DNA of 64,000 nucleotides from FEN-1219 sp964503125 (GTDB lineage Bacteria > Pseudomonadota > Gammaproteobacteria > Steroidobacterales > Rariloculaceae). Under the pieces are notes generated by a model. That model worked only from the letters and a program-made list of their open reading frames with translations, did no database searches and was not told the DNA's origin. This document shows positions 24,529 to 33,487 of this stretch, in pieces. A program made the translations under genes and the position numbers. Each line of letters begins with the position of its first letter. Position 1 is the stretch's first letter. Location: assembly GCA_964503125.1 (NCBI GenBank), contig CAZCZE010000053.1:44262-108261 (forward strand), given 5' to 3'.

Positions 24529-25770
24529 ATGCTCGCTCGGACACCGAATCTTCTTGCCACGTCGAGAGGCCGTCGGTGGTTGTTCACCGCGCTCTACTTG
24601 AGCGAGGGTGCGCCCGTCGGTTTCGTATGGTGGGCGATGCCGGGCTTATTGCGCGAGCGCGGTATCGACCTTGCGTCGATCACCGCGCTGACGACGTTTG
24701 CGACCTTACCCTGGATACTCAAATTCCTCGTTGCGCCCGCCATCGATTCGAGCCTGGCGCGACGAGTGTCGCTCAAGCGGTGGATCATCACCTGCCAACT
24801 CGCGATGGCCGCAGCGCTTGTACCGCTGCTGTTTCTCAATTGGCAAAACGAGTTCGTTCTCGTCGGCGGTGCCGTCGTTTTGCACGCAACGTTCGCGGCG
24901 ATCCAAGACGTGGCGATCGACACGTTGGCGATCCGGACAGTTCCCGCGCACGAGCTAGGACGCGTGAACGGGTTCATGCAGGTCGGAATGCTCACCGGGA
25001 GAGCGGGCGTTGCGGCCGGCGCCGCGATCGTGGCGGCCGCCTTTGGTACTCCCGGTGCAGCGACGGCATGCGTGATCGTGCTGATTCTAGTGCCGGCCTT
25101 GATCCTGTTGTTCGGTACCGTAGAGCCGACCAGCACCGCCAAGCCGGTGCGGTGGCGCTCACTCGTTTCGATATTTCGCGACGGCGTTCTGCTCGCCGGA
25201 GTTGCCGTGGCGCTGCTAGCGGGTGCCGGGTTCGAGTTCTTCGGCGTCACAGTCGGTGCGAGACTCGTCGACTTGGGTGGCTCGGAGTCCACGCGTGCGT
25301 GGTTCTACGGCCTTCTTGCCCCCGCCGGTCTTGCGCTCGGCGCTCTGCTCGGCGGTACGCTCGCGGACCGGGCCGGCGTCGTGCGGGCAACGGGATTGGG
25401 CCTCGGGCTACTCACGCTCGCGTTGGCGGTCGTTGCAACCGGTGATCTTCTGTCGTGGATTTTGCGCGTGCAGCTGCTGCTGTTCGCCGTCGCCTATCTC
25501 TTTATCGGCGTGCTTACCGCCAGCTCCTACGCGCTGTTCATGACGCTGTCGCGGGGCGAGCTCGCGGCCACGCGCTTTAGCATCTTCATGGCCATGACCA
25601 ATGCCTGCGAGGCATGGGCCGGGTTCGTCGGCGGCAGATTCGCGGCAGCCAACTACGGCGCCACGCTCCTGGTGCTTTGCGCCGTAGCGTGCATGGCCCT
25701 CGTACCGTTAGCGTATCTCGCTAGGATTCGGCATAAGGAATATCGTGATGGCGAAAGAGCCGCAGCTTAA
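24529..25770 (+). CDS. MFS transporter (AmpG/PAT-like)
   Basis: 413 residues with about twelve hydrophobic segments. The opening YLSEGAPVGFVWWAMPGLLR and ITALTTFATLPWILKFLVAP resemble AmpG and related peptide/acetyl-CoA transporter (PAT) proteins more than sugar MFS proteins. The second half includes FYGLLAPAGLALGALLGG and YLFIGVLTASSYALFM. Its end overlaps the start of the GNAT-nitrilase gene by 23 bases. That suggests that it imports or exports the substrate or product of the amide hydrolase encoded next. The ligand is not identified. Confidence 0.8.
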   Translation: MLARTPNLLATSRGRRWLFTALYLSEGAPVGFVWWAMPGLLRERGIDLASITALTTFATLPWILKFLVAPAIDSSLARRVSLKRWIITCQLAMAAALVPLLFLNWQNEFVLVGGAVVLHATFAAIQDVAIDTLAIRTVPAHELGRVNGFMQVGMLTGRAGVAAGAAIVAAAFGTPGAATACVIVLILVPALILLFGTVEPTSTAKPVRWRSLVSIFRDGVLLAGVAVALLAGAGFEFFGVTVGARLVDLGGSESTRAWFYGLLAPAGLALGALLGGTLADRAGVVRATGLGLGLLTLALAVVATGDLLSWILRVQLLLFAVAYLFIGVLTASSYALFMTLSRGELAATRFSIFMAMTNACEAWAGFVGGRFAAANYGATLLVLCAVACMALVPLAYLARIRHKEYRDGERAAA

Positions 25771-27310
25771 CGTCCGCATCGCGCATCTCGCTGATGTTCA
25801 GGGCATCGTCGAGCTCGTTACGCGGGCCTACCCGCGCATGAACCCTTATCGATCGGGGATGGTGACGGGGCAGATCAACGCGTTCCCGGAAGGCGTATGG
25901 GTCGCCGCTCTCGACGGCCGCATCGTTGGCTATTGCGCAACGATTCGCGTCCCGGAACCGAAAGCGCTCGCTTCCCACACGTGGGCGGAGATTACCGGCA
26001 GCGGCTACGGCTCTACCCACGACCCGGTCGGCGAGTATCTCTACGGCTACGAGGTGTGCGTCGATCCGGACTTGCGCCGGTATCGAATCGGGCAGCGTTT
26101 CTACCGGGCGCGCCGGCGTTTGACAGAACGCTTGTCATTGAAGGGTATCGTGATCGCGGGACGCATGCCGAACTACGAAAAGCGCAGTAAGGATTATCCG
26201 ACGCCCGAGGCGTATCTCGAGGCCGTGAAGTCTCGTCGCGTGCGCGACCCCGTTATCGGCTTCCAGCTTCGCAACGGCTTCGAGCCCCTGGGCGTGCTCC
26301 GAGACTACCTACCGGCCGACGGTGAGTCGCGCGGTTACGCGGTCCACATGATCTGGCGCAACGCGCAGTACACGGAGCAAGGCGACCGCGAGCATCGTGA
26401 AACGTTCTTCCAAGGGCTCGCGGCGGATCGGGTGCGCGTCGCCTCCGTGCAATACGGGCAACGCAGAATTCGATCCTTCGACGAGTTTAGGGAGATGACG
26501 CTCTATTTCGTCGACGTGTGTGCCGACTATGGCGCCGATTTTGTGCTGTTCCCGGAGCTCTACACGTTGCAGCTCTTGTCGATCGAGAACGAGCGCATTC
26601 CGCCGAATGAAGCCATTCGCCACATCACGTCCCACGAGCCCGCGATCATGGACTTCGTTCGTGACGCCGCCATGAAGTACAACATCAACATCGTGGCAGG
26701 CAGCACGCCGTCACTTCAGGGCGATGCCGTGTACAACGTGTCGCACGTCTTCAAGCGTGATGGAACGCACGAGAGCCAAGCCAAGATCCATCCGACGCCG
26801 AACGAAGCATATTGGTGGAACATAACGGGCGGCGACGACGTCAAGCTCATCGACACCGACTGCGGGCCCGTCGCGGTGCAAATCTGCTATGACGTCGAGT
26901 TCCCGGAGCCCTGCCGCTATCTCACGGATCAAGGCATCCACGTTCTGTTCGTGCCGTTCCTGACCGACGAGCGACAGAGCTACTGCCGCGTACGCTATTG
27001 CGCTCAAAGTCGCGCCGTCGAGAACCAGATCTACGTGGCCATGGCGGGCAGCGTCGGCAACCTGCCGAATGTTCGCAACCTGGATATCCATTACGCGCAG
27101 AGCTGCATTTTGACTCCCTGCGACTTCCCTTTCCACCGCGATGGTGTCGCAGCGGATACGACGCCGAACGTCGAGATGGTGGCGTTCGCCGACCTGAGCT
27201 TGCGGGCTCTGCGGCGGGCTCGACACAGCGGGACTGTGAGGAATCTGCGCGATCGCCGTCACGATCTTTACGGCGTGCTCTGGAGAAAAGGATTGCACAA
27301 TGCTGATTGA
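25748..27310 (+). CDS. Fused GNAT acetyltransferase / nitrilase-family amidohydrolase
   Basis: 520 residues. The N-terminal domain (to about 210) is GNAT-like, with EVCVDPDLRRYRIGQRFYRAR. The C-terminal domain (about 225-500) is a carbon-nitrogen hydrolase with the catalytic triad visible: Glu in LFPELYTL, Lys in AKIHPTPNE and Cys in VQICYDVEFPE. It hydrolyses a carbon-nitrogen bond in an unknown amide, nitrile or carbamoyl compound. This fusion is a known architecture. AAGGA precedes GTG 25745/ATG 25748. It overlaps the MFS gene upstream and a truncated amidohydrolase downstream, forming a catabolic unit. Confidence 0.88.
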   Translation: MAKEPQLNVRIAHLADVQGIVELVTRAYPRMNPYRSGMVTGQINAFPEGVWVAALDGRIVGYCATIRVPEPKALASHTWAEITGSGYGSTHDPVGEYLYGYEVCVDPDLRRYRIGQRFYRARRRLTERLSLKGIVIAGRMPNYEKRSKDYPTPEAYLEAVKSRRVRDPVIGFQLRNGFEPLGVLRDYLPADGESRGYAVHMIWRNAQYTEQGDREHRETFFQGLAADRVRVASVQYGQRRIRSFDEFREMTLYFVDVCADYGADFVLFPELYTLQLLSIENERIPPNEAIRHITSHEPAIMDFVRDAAMKYNINIVAGSTPSLQGDAVYNVSHVFKRDGTHESQAKIHPTPNEAYWWNITGGDDVKLIDTDCGPVAVQICYDVEFPEPCRYLTDQGIHVLFVPFLTDERQSYCRVRYCAQSRAVENQIYVAMAGSVGNLPNVRNLDIHYAQSCILTPCDFPFHRDGVAADTTPNVEMVAFADLSLRALRRARHSGTVRNLRDRRHDLYGVLWRKGLHNAD

Positions 27311-27606
27311 CTGTCATGTCCACCTGAACAACTATCATGCCGGCCAGCTGGTGCCGACGGCCGAGCACTGCGCCGAGCTATTCGCGAAGATGGATGAACG
27401 CGGCGTCGATCACGCCGTGGTGCTGACGTCGTATCGTGTGTCGGCGGATCGTCCCGGTGTGGAGGAAGTGCTGTCGATACTCGACAAGAACCCGCGCGTC
27501 ACGGGCGCAGAAGGTCTGCGCTGGCGAGGCGAGAACCGGACTGATCTCTTCGCCGTGGAAGAGCGAATCCGCGACGGGCTCGTTCGAGGGATCAAGCTCT
27601 ATCCCT
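27300..27606 (+). pseudogene. Amidohydrolase, 3' end lost
   Basis: The frame starts MLIDCHVHLNNYH with the metal-binding HxH of amidohydrolase-2 enzymes and runs normally to GLVRGIKLYP, about 100 residues. Homologues continue for roughly 150-200 residues with further metal ligands. Here the next sequence is a reversed IS91-type transposase fragment and the frame ends at 27719 in unrelated residues (ATKTPRTARPLS). The enzyme is therefore truncated and probably inactive. It overlaps the GNAT-nitrilase stop by 11 bases. Confidence 0.75.
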
Positions 27607-27690
27607 CGATGCTTCCACGCCAATCCCCGCGTGCAACGAAAACCCCGCGTACTGCGCGACCCCTTTCCTTGGCTCGTCCTCTCGCGTCGG
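27607..27690 (-). pseudogene. IS91-family transposase fragment
   Basis: In one minus-strand frame this reads DEPRKGVAQYAGFSLHAG followed by IGVEAS. The core AGFSLHAG is a hallmark of IS91-family transposases. It is nearly the same as the copy at 36230-36290 (LAQYAGSTLHAGIGVEA). It abuts the break point of the amidohydrolase gene, so the element or its recombination caused the truncation. Confidence 0.6.
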
Positions 27691-27750
27691 CACGGGTCCG
27701 GCACTACACTCGCCGTTAACAAAAGAGCCTTTTGTACGAACTAGCCGCGA

Positions 27751-28932
27751 ATGATGAGACGTTTTTTCGCCTCTGCATGTTTCGCCGCGCTAGCGCTCGG
27801 CGCCTGCGCCGGTCCCACGCTGCCGAAGCCGGACGCCACTGGTTCCTACCTGTTCTGGACGCCGGAAGAGCAACTCGTCGGCTATCGCAATATGGAGAAG
27901 ATCTACCCCGCCAGCGTCATCGAGCGCGGCGCCCATGTCGCGCCCATGCCGCGTGCGGCGGAGGAGCTGAACGCCGCCTTCACGCACGACGGGGCGGCGA
28001 TGACGACAGAAAGCTTCATGGAAAATGGCATGGCCGCCGGCGTGCTGGTGATCCATCGCGGCGAGATCGTGCTGGAGCGCTACGCCCATGGTTATGGTCC
28101 GGGGCAGAGGTGGACGAGTTTTTCAGTTGCAAAGATGATTTCATCCACGCTTGCGGCCGCGGCTCTGAAGGATGGCGCGATCCGCAGTCTCGACGACATG
28201 GTCACGGCGTATTTGCCGGGCCTGAAAGGTTCGGCTTATGAAGGCGTGACTGTGCGCCATCTGCTGACCATGACGTCCGGCGTGAAATGGGACGAGACTT
28301 ATTCCGACCCGAATTCGGATGTCGGCCGCATCCGCTCGTCGCGCACTTCGGATGGTTCCGATCCTGTCGTGGCCTACATGGCGAAGCTGCCGCGTGAAGC
28401 CGAGCCCGGGACGAAATGGGTCTACAAGACGGGCGAGACGCACCTTGTAGGTTCCGTCGTGCGCGCCGCCACGGGCAAGAAGCTGACGGACTATCTGTCG
28501 GAGAAAATCTGGACGCCCTATGGGATGGAGAAAGACGCAATCTGGATGCTCGATTCATCGGGTGGCGAATTCGCGGGCTGCTGCATCTCTGCGACGCTGC
28601 GCGATTTCGGCCGGTTCGCGATGTTCTTCATGGACGGCGCGAAGGTGAACGGCGAATCCATCGTGCCGGAGGGTTGGGTGGATGAAGCGACAACGCCTAC
28701 GCCCGTCTCGATCCGCGGCGCTGGCGGCTATGGCTATCAGTGGTGGACAGGCGCTGACGAGACGTATCGCGCCCTCGGCATTTTTGGTCAGCTCATCGAG
28801 TTCGTGCCGGAAGACGACCTGATCGTGGTGGTTCAGAGCGCGTGGCCGTCATCCGGCGACCCGCCGTCCGGCGCGCTCCTCGGAGCATTCGTCGCTGCCG
28901 TTCAGGATGCGGTGGCTGCGCAGCGCCCTTGA
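27751..28932 (+). CDS. Serine hydrolase, class C beta-lactamase-like lipoprotein
   Basis: 393 residues with a lipobox (ALGAC). The SxxK nucleophile motif is SVAK (S125, K128), with YKTGETHLVG as the probable YxN-equivalent and a C-terminal segment around WWTGADETYRALGIFGQ in place of KTG. Such enzymes are peptidases, esterases or beta-lactamase-like proteins, here tethered in the periplasm. Codon choice differs from neighbours (more AAG, ATG, fewer GCG/CTC runs), and it sits between two truncated genes. It was probably acquired with the IS91-type fragment. True beta-lactamase activity is not established. Confidence 0.85.
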   Translation: MMRRFFASACFAALALGACAGPTLPKPDATGSYLFWTPEEQLVGYRNMEKIYPASVIERGAHVAPMPRAAEELNAAFTHDGAAMTTESFMENGMAAGVLVIHRGEIVLERYAHGYGPGQRWTSFSVAKMISSTLAAAALKDGAIRSLDDMVTAYLPGLKGSAYEGVTVRHLLTMTSGVKWDETYSDPNSDVGRIRSSRTSDGSDPVVAYMAKLPREAEPGTKWVYKTGETHLVGSVVRAATGKKLTDYLSEKIWTPYGMEKDAIWMLDSSGGEFAGCCISATLRDFGRFAMFFMDGAKVNGESIVPEGWVDEATTPTPVSIRGAGGYGYQWWTGADETYRALGIFGQLIEFVPEDDLIVVVQSAWPSSGDPPSGALLGAFVAAVQDAVAAQRP

Positions 28933-28935
28933 GCC

Positions 28936-29067
28936 GGCGATGTCCGAGCGCACGACGATCGCGACCGCCGCGCCGCCGTCCGCCAGCTCGAGAGCAATGG
29001 CGCGGCCGATGTTGCGTGCGGCCCCCGTGACGAGAGCGACCTTACCGTCGAGCTCACGCATGCTCAT
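28936..29067 (-). pseudogene. Short-chain dehydrogenase, 3' end lost
   Basis: The frame starts MSMRELDGKVALVTGAAR with the TGxxxxIG NAD(P) motif (TGAARNIGRA) and continues to VRSDIAG, about 44 residues. It then enters the 3' end of the opposite-strand serine hydrolase. The YxxxK catalytic part is missing. Its ATG overlaps the stop of the PrpD gene (ATGA), so it was originally the last or next gene of the TctC-TctB-TctA-PrpD operon. Confidence 0.75.
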
Positions 29068-30419
29068 GGCTTCGCCCCCGACAGATCGATTGGCGCACCG
29101 GCGACGATACGGTCGATGGCCTCGGTCAATTGCGTCGAGCGCCGAGCGTCCCAGCCACCGAACTGCAGGTTGGCGAGGAACTTCGCCTTGACCTCGTCGT
29201 CGGTCAGCGGCTCGTGCGCGCCGCCGCGCATATGGGGCTTGCGCACTTCGCGCACGGTCCCGTCCTTGAGCGTCGCGCGGATGTGCCCGCTGAAGTTCTT
29301 GGGATAGTCGTTGTTTGGATCGATCACGTAGGAGACGGTCGCAGCGAGCGCGCGCACCGCCGGATCCATTACGCGCTCGTCGGTGAATTGCTCGAAGCCC
29401 GCCTTGCCGTCGAGAAAGCCGACCGCGATGCAGTACGGCGTGGAAAACTTTGCGGCGTAGCCGTTCGGTACTGCTTGCTTCTGCTGCAATGGCTCCCATA
29501 GGCGGTGCACGGTGCCCTCGCCAACCTCGCACACCATGCTGACAATGTCCTCGGCCTTGATGCTCGAGCGCGCTAGTTCGATGGCGCAGTCGATGAAGGG
29601 CTGGGTCATGGTTCCGCACGCGTACGGCTTGAACGCGACGGTCTCGAGAACCCAGCGTGTGCCGAGTCCGTCCATGAGCGGCGCGAAATCCGGCGTCCGC
29701 GACGGCGCGAACGCGCGGTAGAAGCCGTGCCGTCCTTCGAGCACCGTCGCGGGGCCGGTGAAACCGTTTTCCGCAAGCACTGCAGCGCGGATCCCCGACT
29801 GTGCCGCAGCACCTGCATGTAGCCGTTTGGTGGAGCTGCCGTCCGCGAGATACTCGATGATGCCCGACGCCAGACTTCCGGCGATGCCGACGGCCTGCGC
29901 GATCCGGGCCGGCGCAAGGCCGAAGGCAGCGGCGACGCCGACGGCTGCAGCCGGCGCGCCGAAGATCGCGGTCGGATGAAAACACGCTTTGTGCGTAGCC
30001 TGGGGCGCGACGAGGCTCATGCGACACATGATCTCGACGCCGGTGGCGATGCCTTTGACCACGGCGTCGCCGGAGAGGCCGCGATGCTCGGCGGCCGCGA
30101 GAACAGCAGGAACGACGACCGATCCGGCATGGACGGGGCCGCCTTCGAAGGTGTCGTCGTAGTCCTCGCCGTGAGCCGCCGTACCGTTGATGAGGGCCGC
30201 GTCGTACGGACCGAAGCCGCCGTCGTGTCCGATTGCCGTGGCGCTTCCGGAAGAGACGGCACTCGCCCGCACGGCGGCCACGTAGTCGGTCTTGCGTGCG
30301 GCCACACACAATCCGGCGACGTCGTAGATCAGCCGCGCAATGGTTGCGCGTACCGCCTCCGGCAAGGCCTCGGCACTCGTCGCAGCGGCAAAGGTTCCGA
30401 TATCCTCGGCAAGAGTCAC
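29064..30419 (-). CDS. MmgE/PrpD family protein
   Basis: 451 residues starting at a GTG that overlaps the TctA stop (GTGA), with AAGGAG upstream. Family motifs are ALINGTAAHGEDYDDTF, HPTAIFGAPAAAVGVAAA and KPYACGTMTQPFID. The enzyme is likely a dehydratase/isomerase acting on a tricarboxylate-like acid; its coupling to a tripartite tricarboxylate transporter supports that. It is distinct from the PrpD-like gene at 14749-16122. The operon continues into a truncated SDR gene. Confidence 0.88.
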   Translation of the reverse strand: MTLAEDIGTFAAATSAEALPEAVRATIARLIYDVAGLCVAARKTDYVAAVRASAVSSGSATAIGHDGGFGPYDAALINGTAAHGEDYDDTFEGGPVHAGSVVVPAVLAAAEHRGLSGDAVVKGIATGVEIMCRMSLVAPQATHKACFHPTAIFGAPAAAVGVAAAFGLAPARIAQAVGIAGSLASGIIEYLADGSSTKRLHAGAAAQSGIRAAVLAENGFTGPATVLEGRHGFYRAFAPSRTPDFAPLMDGLGTRWVLETVAFKPYACGTMTQPFIDCAIELARSSIKAEDIVSMVCEVGEGTVHRLWEPLQQKQAVPNGYAAKFSTPYCIAVGFLDGKAGFEQFTDERVMDPAVRALAATVSYVIDPNNDYPKNFSGHIRATLKDGTVREVRKPHMRGGAHEPLTDDEVKAKFLANLQFGGWDARRSTQLTEAIDRIVAGAPIDLSGAKP

Positions 30420-31894
30420 GCCACATTCTCCTTCCGTGTCCGTTTCGCCCGCCGCCATTCGCTGACGAGCGCGCCCCCCGTGATGACGATCGCGAGAACG
30501 AAGAACGCGATGGCGATGCGATCCTCCAGGAAGATCGCGTAATCGCCTCCCGACAATAACAATGAGCGCCGGTAGTTGGCCTCGATCAGTTCGCCCAACA
30601 CGACGCCGAGGACGGCAGGCAACACTGGGAAGCCGAATTGACGCATGAAGTAACCGAGCAATCCCGCTCCGATCACGATGCCGACGTCGAAGATCGACAG
30701 GTGCACCGTGTAGATGCCCGACACGACCAGCGCGTAGATGAAGCCGGCGAGATAAGGCCGCGGCCGGTTCACGAGCCAAATGCACACGGGCAGGATGATG
30801 GCGCCAATCACGATTTGGACGACGGAGGCAATGAAAGAGCCGAGGTAGAGGCCCGTCACGATCTCGGCGTCCTCCTCGAAGAGCCGGGGCCCCGGCACGA
30901 GCCCGTGGATCAGCAGGCCACCGAGCAGCACGGCGGCGGAGTTGGAGCCCGGAATCCCGAAGCTCAGCAGCGGAATCAGAGACGTGCTGGCCACGACGTT
31001 GTTCGCCGTCTCGGGGCCCGCGACTCCCTCCTCCGAACCCTGACCGAATTTCTCCGGCTCTTTGGACCAGCGGCGCGCCTCGTTGTAAGTGAGAAAGGCG
31101 GCGACCGAGCCGCCGGCGCCCGGCGTTAGCCCTTCGAATGTGCCGATCGCACAGCCGATGCCCTGTGAGCGCGCGATCTTCTTCATCAGTGGCAGGCGCG
31201 GCAGCCTCACGCGGATCGATGCGCCCGGCTTCATCGCGATGCCCGCGGTGCCGCTGCGCGTCATCAACTCCGTGAGCGCGAAGAGGCCGACCATGACCAG
31301 GAGCGGTGCCACGCCTTCGATGAGATCGGGCGAGCCGAAGGTATAACGGCCGACGCCGGAGATCGGATCCGAGCCGATGGTTGCGATCATCAACCCAAGG
31401 ATCGCCGCTGCCGCACCTTTGAGCAGCGACTTGCCCGACAACGACACGATCACCGACAACCCGAGGAGCCCGAGGCCGAAGTAAGTCATGTAGCGGAAAG
31501 CGAGCGCGATCTGTGCCAGCGGCTCGGTCAGAAGCACCAGCATCGCGAGGCCGAACAGGCTGCCGACCACGCCCGACCAGAGCGAGATGCCGAGCGCTTC
31601 GCTCGCCCGGCCTTGGGCGTTCATCTCGTAGCCGTCGATCACGGTCGCCGCCGCCGCGTTGGTGCCCGGTGTGCGAATCAGAATCGCGGGGATCGAGCCG
31701 CCATATTCCGCCCCGATGTAGCAGGTCGCGAGCATCACGATGGCGGCTACGGGTGGCAGCGTATAAGTGAACGGCAGGAGTAGCGCCATCGCGATGGACG
31801 GTGACAGACCCGGCATCGCGCCGCCGAGAATGCCCCACACGAGGCCGCCGATGGAGGCGGCGAAAACCGTCAAGAAATATGCGATCTGGTCCAT
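30416..31894 (-). CDS. tctA: Tripartite tricarboxylate transporter large membrane subunit (TctA)
   Basis: 492 residues and about twelve membrane segments. The signature MPGLSPSIAMALLLPFTY and GAEYGGSIPAILIRTPGT motifs identify TctA. It forms the channel with TctB and receives substrate from the periplasmic TctC protein, driven by ion gradient. The genes run TctC, TctB, TctA on the minus strand. The stop overlaps the PrpD GTG. The transported acid is not known. Confidence 0.92.
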   Translation of the reverse strand: MDQIAYFLTVFAASIGGLVWGILGGAMPGLSPSIAMALLLPFTYTLPPVAAIVMLATCYIGAEYGGSIPAILIRTPGTNAAAATVIDGYEMNAQGRASEALGISLWSGVVGSLFGLAMLVLLTEPLAQIALAFRYMTYFGLGLLGLSVIVSLSGKSLLKGAAAAILGLMIATIGSDPISGVGRYTFGSPDLIEGVAPLLVMVGLFALTELMTRSGTAGIAMKPGASIRVRLPRLPLMKKIARSQGIGCAIGTFEGLTPGAGGSVAAFLTYNEARRWSKEPEKFGQGSEEGVAGPETANNVVASTSLIPLLSFGIPGSNSAAVLLGGLLIHGLVPGPRLFEEDAEIVTGLYLGSFIASVVQIVIGAIILPVCIWLVNRPRPYLAGFIYALVVSGIYTVHLSIFDVGIVIGAGLLGYFMRQFGFPVLPAVLGVVLGELIEANYRRSLLLSGGDYAIFLEDRIAIAFFVLAIVITGGALVSEWRRAKRTRKENVA

Positions 31895-31924
31895 GGCGGG
31901 GCGACGACGTGACGAACCTGAGAC

Positions 31925-32389
31925 CTAGAACAGCAGACTCTCGGGCTGACGCACGCCGAGCACGATGACAAAAAGGACGTAGAAGACTGCCGCACCGCCG
32001 CCTGCGACCGCTAGCACGCGCCAGGAGAGACGCAGGCCCTCGTAGAGCGGCACCGCGACGAGCAGCAGGAACAGCGCGAGCGGATAACCGAGAACAACGG
32101 ACGCCGGAATGTATAGCGCGCCGAACGCAAGCACCCCGAGCGCCCGCGGCCAGCGTGCTTCCGCTTCCTTCACGTCCTCCTGATTGCGTATCCCGGCGGG
32201 AACGCGGGTGACCGCACGCACAGCAAGCGCGGTCGCCACGACGACGAGCGCGACCGTCAAGATGAGCGGGAAGCCGCGCGGACCGACTCCATCGTCCAAA
32301 GTACTGAAGGGTATCCGCATGGTTGCCCAGTAGTAGGCACCGGCGATGAGCAGCAGGATCGCGGCTCCGAGCAAGTCTTTGCGGTTCAT
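31925..32389 (-). CDS. tctB: Tripartite tricarboxylate transporter small subunit (TctB)
   Basis: 154 residues with four hydrophobic segments, e.g. LGAAILLLIAGAYYWA and LILTVALVVVATALAV. The position between TctC and TctA genes, and the DGVGPRGFPLIL motif near residue 37, mark it as TctB. Its ATG overlaps the TctC stop (ATGA), so translation is likely coupled. It supports assembly of the TctA channel in the inner membrane. Confidence 0.88.
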   Translation of the reverse strand: MNRKDLLGAAILLLIAGAYYWATMRIPFSTLDDGVGPRGFPLILTVALVVVATALAVRAVTRVPAGIRNQEDVKEAEARWPRALGVLAFGALYIPASVVLGYPLALFLLLVAVPLYEGLRLSWRVLAVAGGGAAVFYVLFVIVLGVRQPESLLF

Positions 32390-33348
32390 TGAGCCACGGC
32401 AGTGGCCGCGAACAGCGCCGCTGTCTCCTCGGCAACTTCCGCAATGAAGAGAACGAACTCCTCGTGCGGCATGAAGTTCGCCTTGAGATTCCCGGCGATA
32501 TAGCGCTCGCGATACTCAGGGTCGGCCAGAAGCTTCTGCGCCGCCTCGTTCCAGATGCGGATGACCTCGGGCGGTAGCCCTTTTGGCCCGGCAAGACCGC
32601 GGAACTTCTCGAGCTCGACGTCGTAGCCCGCTTCCGTCACCGTCGGGACGCCGGGAAGCGTCGGGATGCGCTCCGAGCCGAATGTCGCGAGCACGCGAAC
32701 CGTGCCGCCCGCGAGCTGCGCACGCAGCTCCTCAATTTCGCCGACGCCCATCTCGAGCGTGCCATTCAGGATATTGATCATCAGGTCGCCGCCGCCGTCG
32801 TGCGGCACTATGCCGGCATTGACGCCCGCTGCCACACGCAAGCGCTCGGCAGCCTGACGCTCCAGCGACGACGGATTGGCGGCACCCCAACGGCCCCGGC
32901 CGCGTCGCGCGTGCTCGAGAACGTCCTCGAGCGTACGGTAAGGGCCGTCGGCTCGGGTGTAGACGACCTCCGTATCCAGGAAGAAATTCACCACGGGCTC
33001 GAGATCGCGATAGGTGTTGCCCGGCCGGCTCAGCAGCGACGTCATGATGTAGGTGGGCGTCGACGCGTAGAGCACGCTGCCATCCGGCCGCGCCGACGCG
33101 ACGCGGGACATCGCCTTTGCTCCACTACCGCCTTCGGCGTTCTCGACGATGAATGTGGCGTCGATGTACTTGTGCAAGTAGCGGGTCAGCTCGCGCAAGA
33201 AAACATCGCTGCCGCCTCCGGGGCTCGAATGCGTGACGAGGGTGACGACGCGGACCGGGTACGGCAGCGGTTGCCCCGCCGCTCGTCCCGCCGGCGCTGC
33301 AACGAGCGCCGCCAGGCTCGCGGCGGCCAGCACCAGCTTCAAGGCCAT
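32386..33348 (-). CDS. tctC: Tripartite tricarboxylate transporter binding protein (TctC/Bug family)
   Basis: 320 residues with a signal peptide (LVLAAASLAALVAAPAGRAAG). The mature part has VTLVTHSSPGGGSDVFLREL, a variant of the family's PGGxxD loop, followed by FIVENAEGGSGAKAM. Bug proteins bind carboxylates in the periplasm. The ATG was preferred over the GTG two codons upstream because GAGGA is better spaced. It heads the minus-strand operon and diverges from the esterase gene, with a 139-base shared promoter region. Confidence 0.9.
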   Translation of the reverse strand: MALKLVLAAASLAALVAAPAGRAAGQPLPYPVRVVTLVTHSSPGGGSDVFLRELTRYLHKYIDATFIVENAEGGSGAKAMSRVASARPDGSVLYASTPTYIMTSLLSRPGNTYRDLEPVVNFFLDTEVVYTRADGPYRTLEDVLEHARRGRGRWGAANPSSLERQAAERLRVAAGVNAGIVPHDGGGDLMINILNGTLEMGVGEIEELRAQLAGGTVRVLATFGSERIPTLPGVPTVTEAGYDVELEKFRGLAGPKGLPPEVIRIWNEAAQKLLADPEYRERYIAGNLKANFMPHEEFVLFIAEVAEETAALFAATAVAQ

Positions 33349-33487
33349 CGACACGGTCCTCGTCGGTTCGGAAGGCTTGAAGCGTACAGCGTTGCACGCG
33401 ACGGCGCTCGGCGCGCAGAATCGAACCGCCCGTTTCTCGGACGAGACTCATGAACGCCACGGTCGCCAAACCCAACGCGGGTAGCCG

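Noticed and set aside
27751..28932. Resistance beta-lactamase
   Set aside because: It has SxxK but only family-level similarity to class C enzymes; many such lipoproteins are peptidases or esterases, so the name was kept general.
29064..32594. A 1176-codon minus-strand frame
   Set aside because: Only its last 451 codons are PrpD. The rest is an out-of-frame reading of TctA and TctB, whose own frames carry the expected membrane segments.
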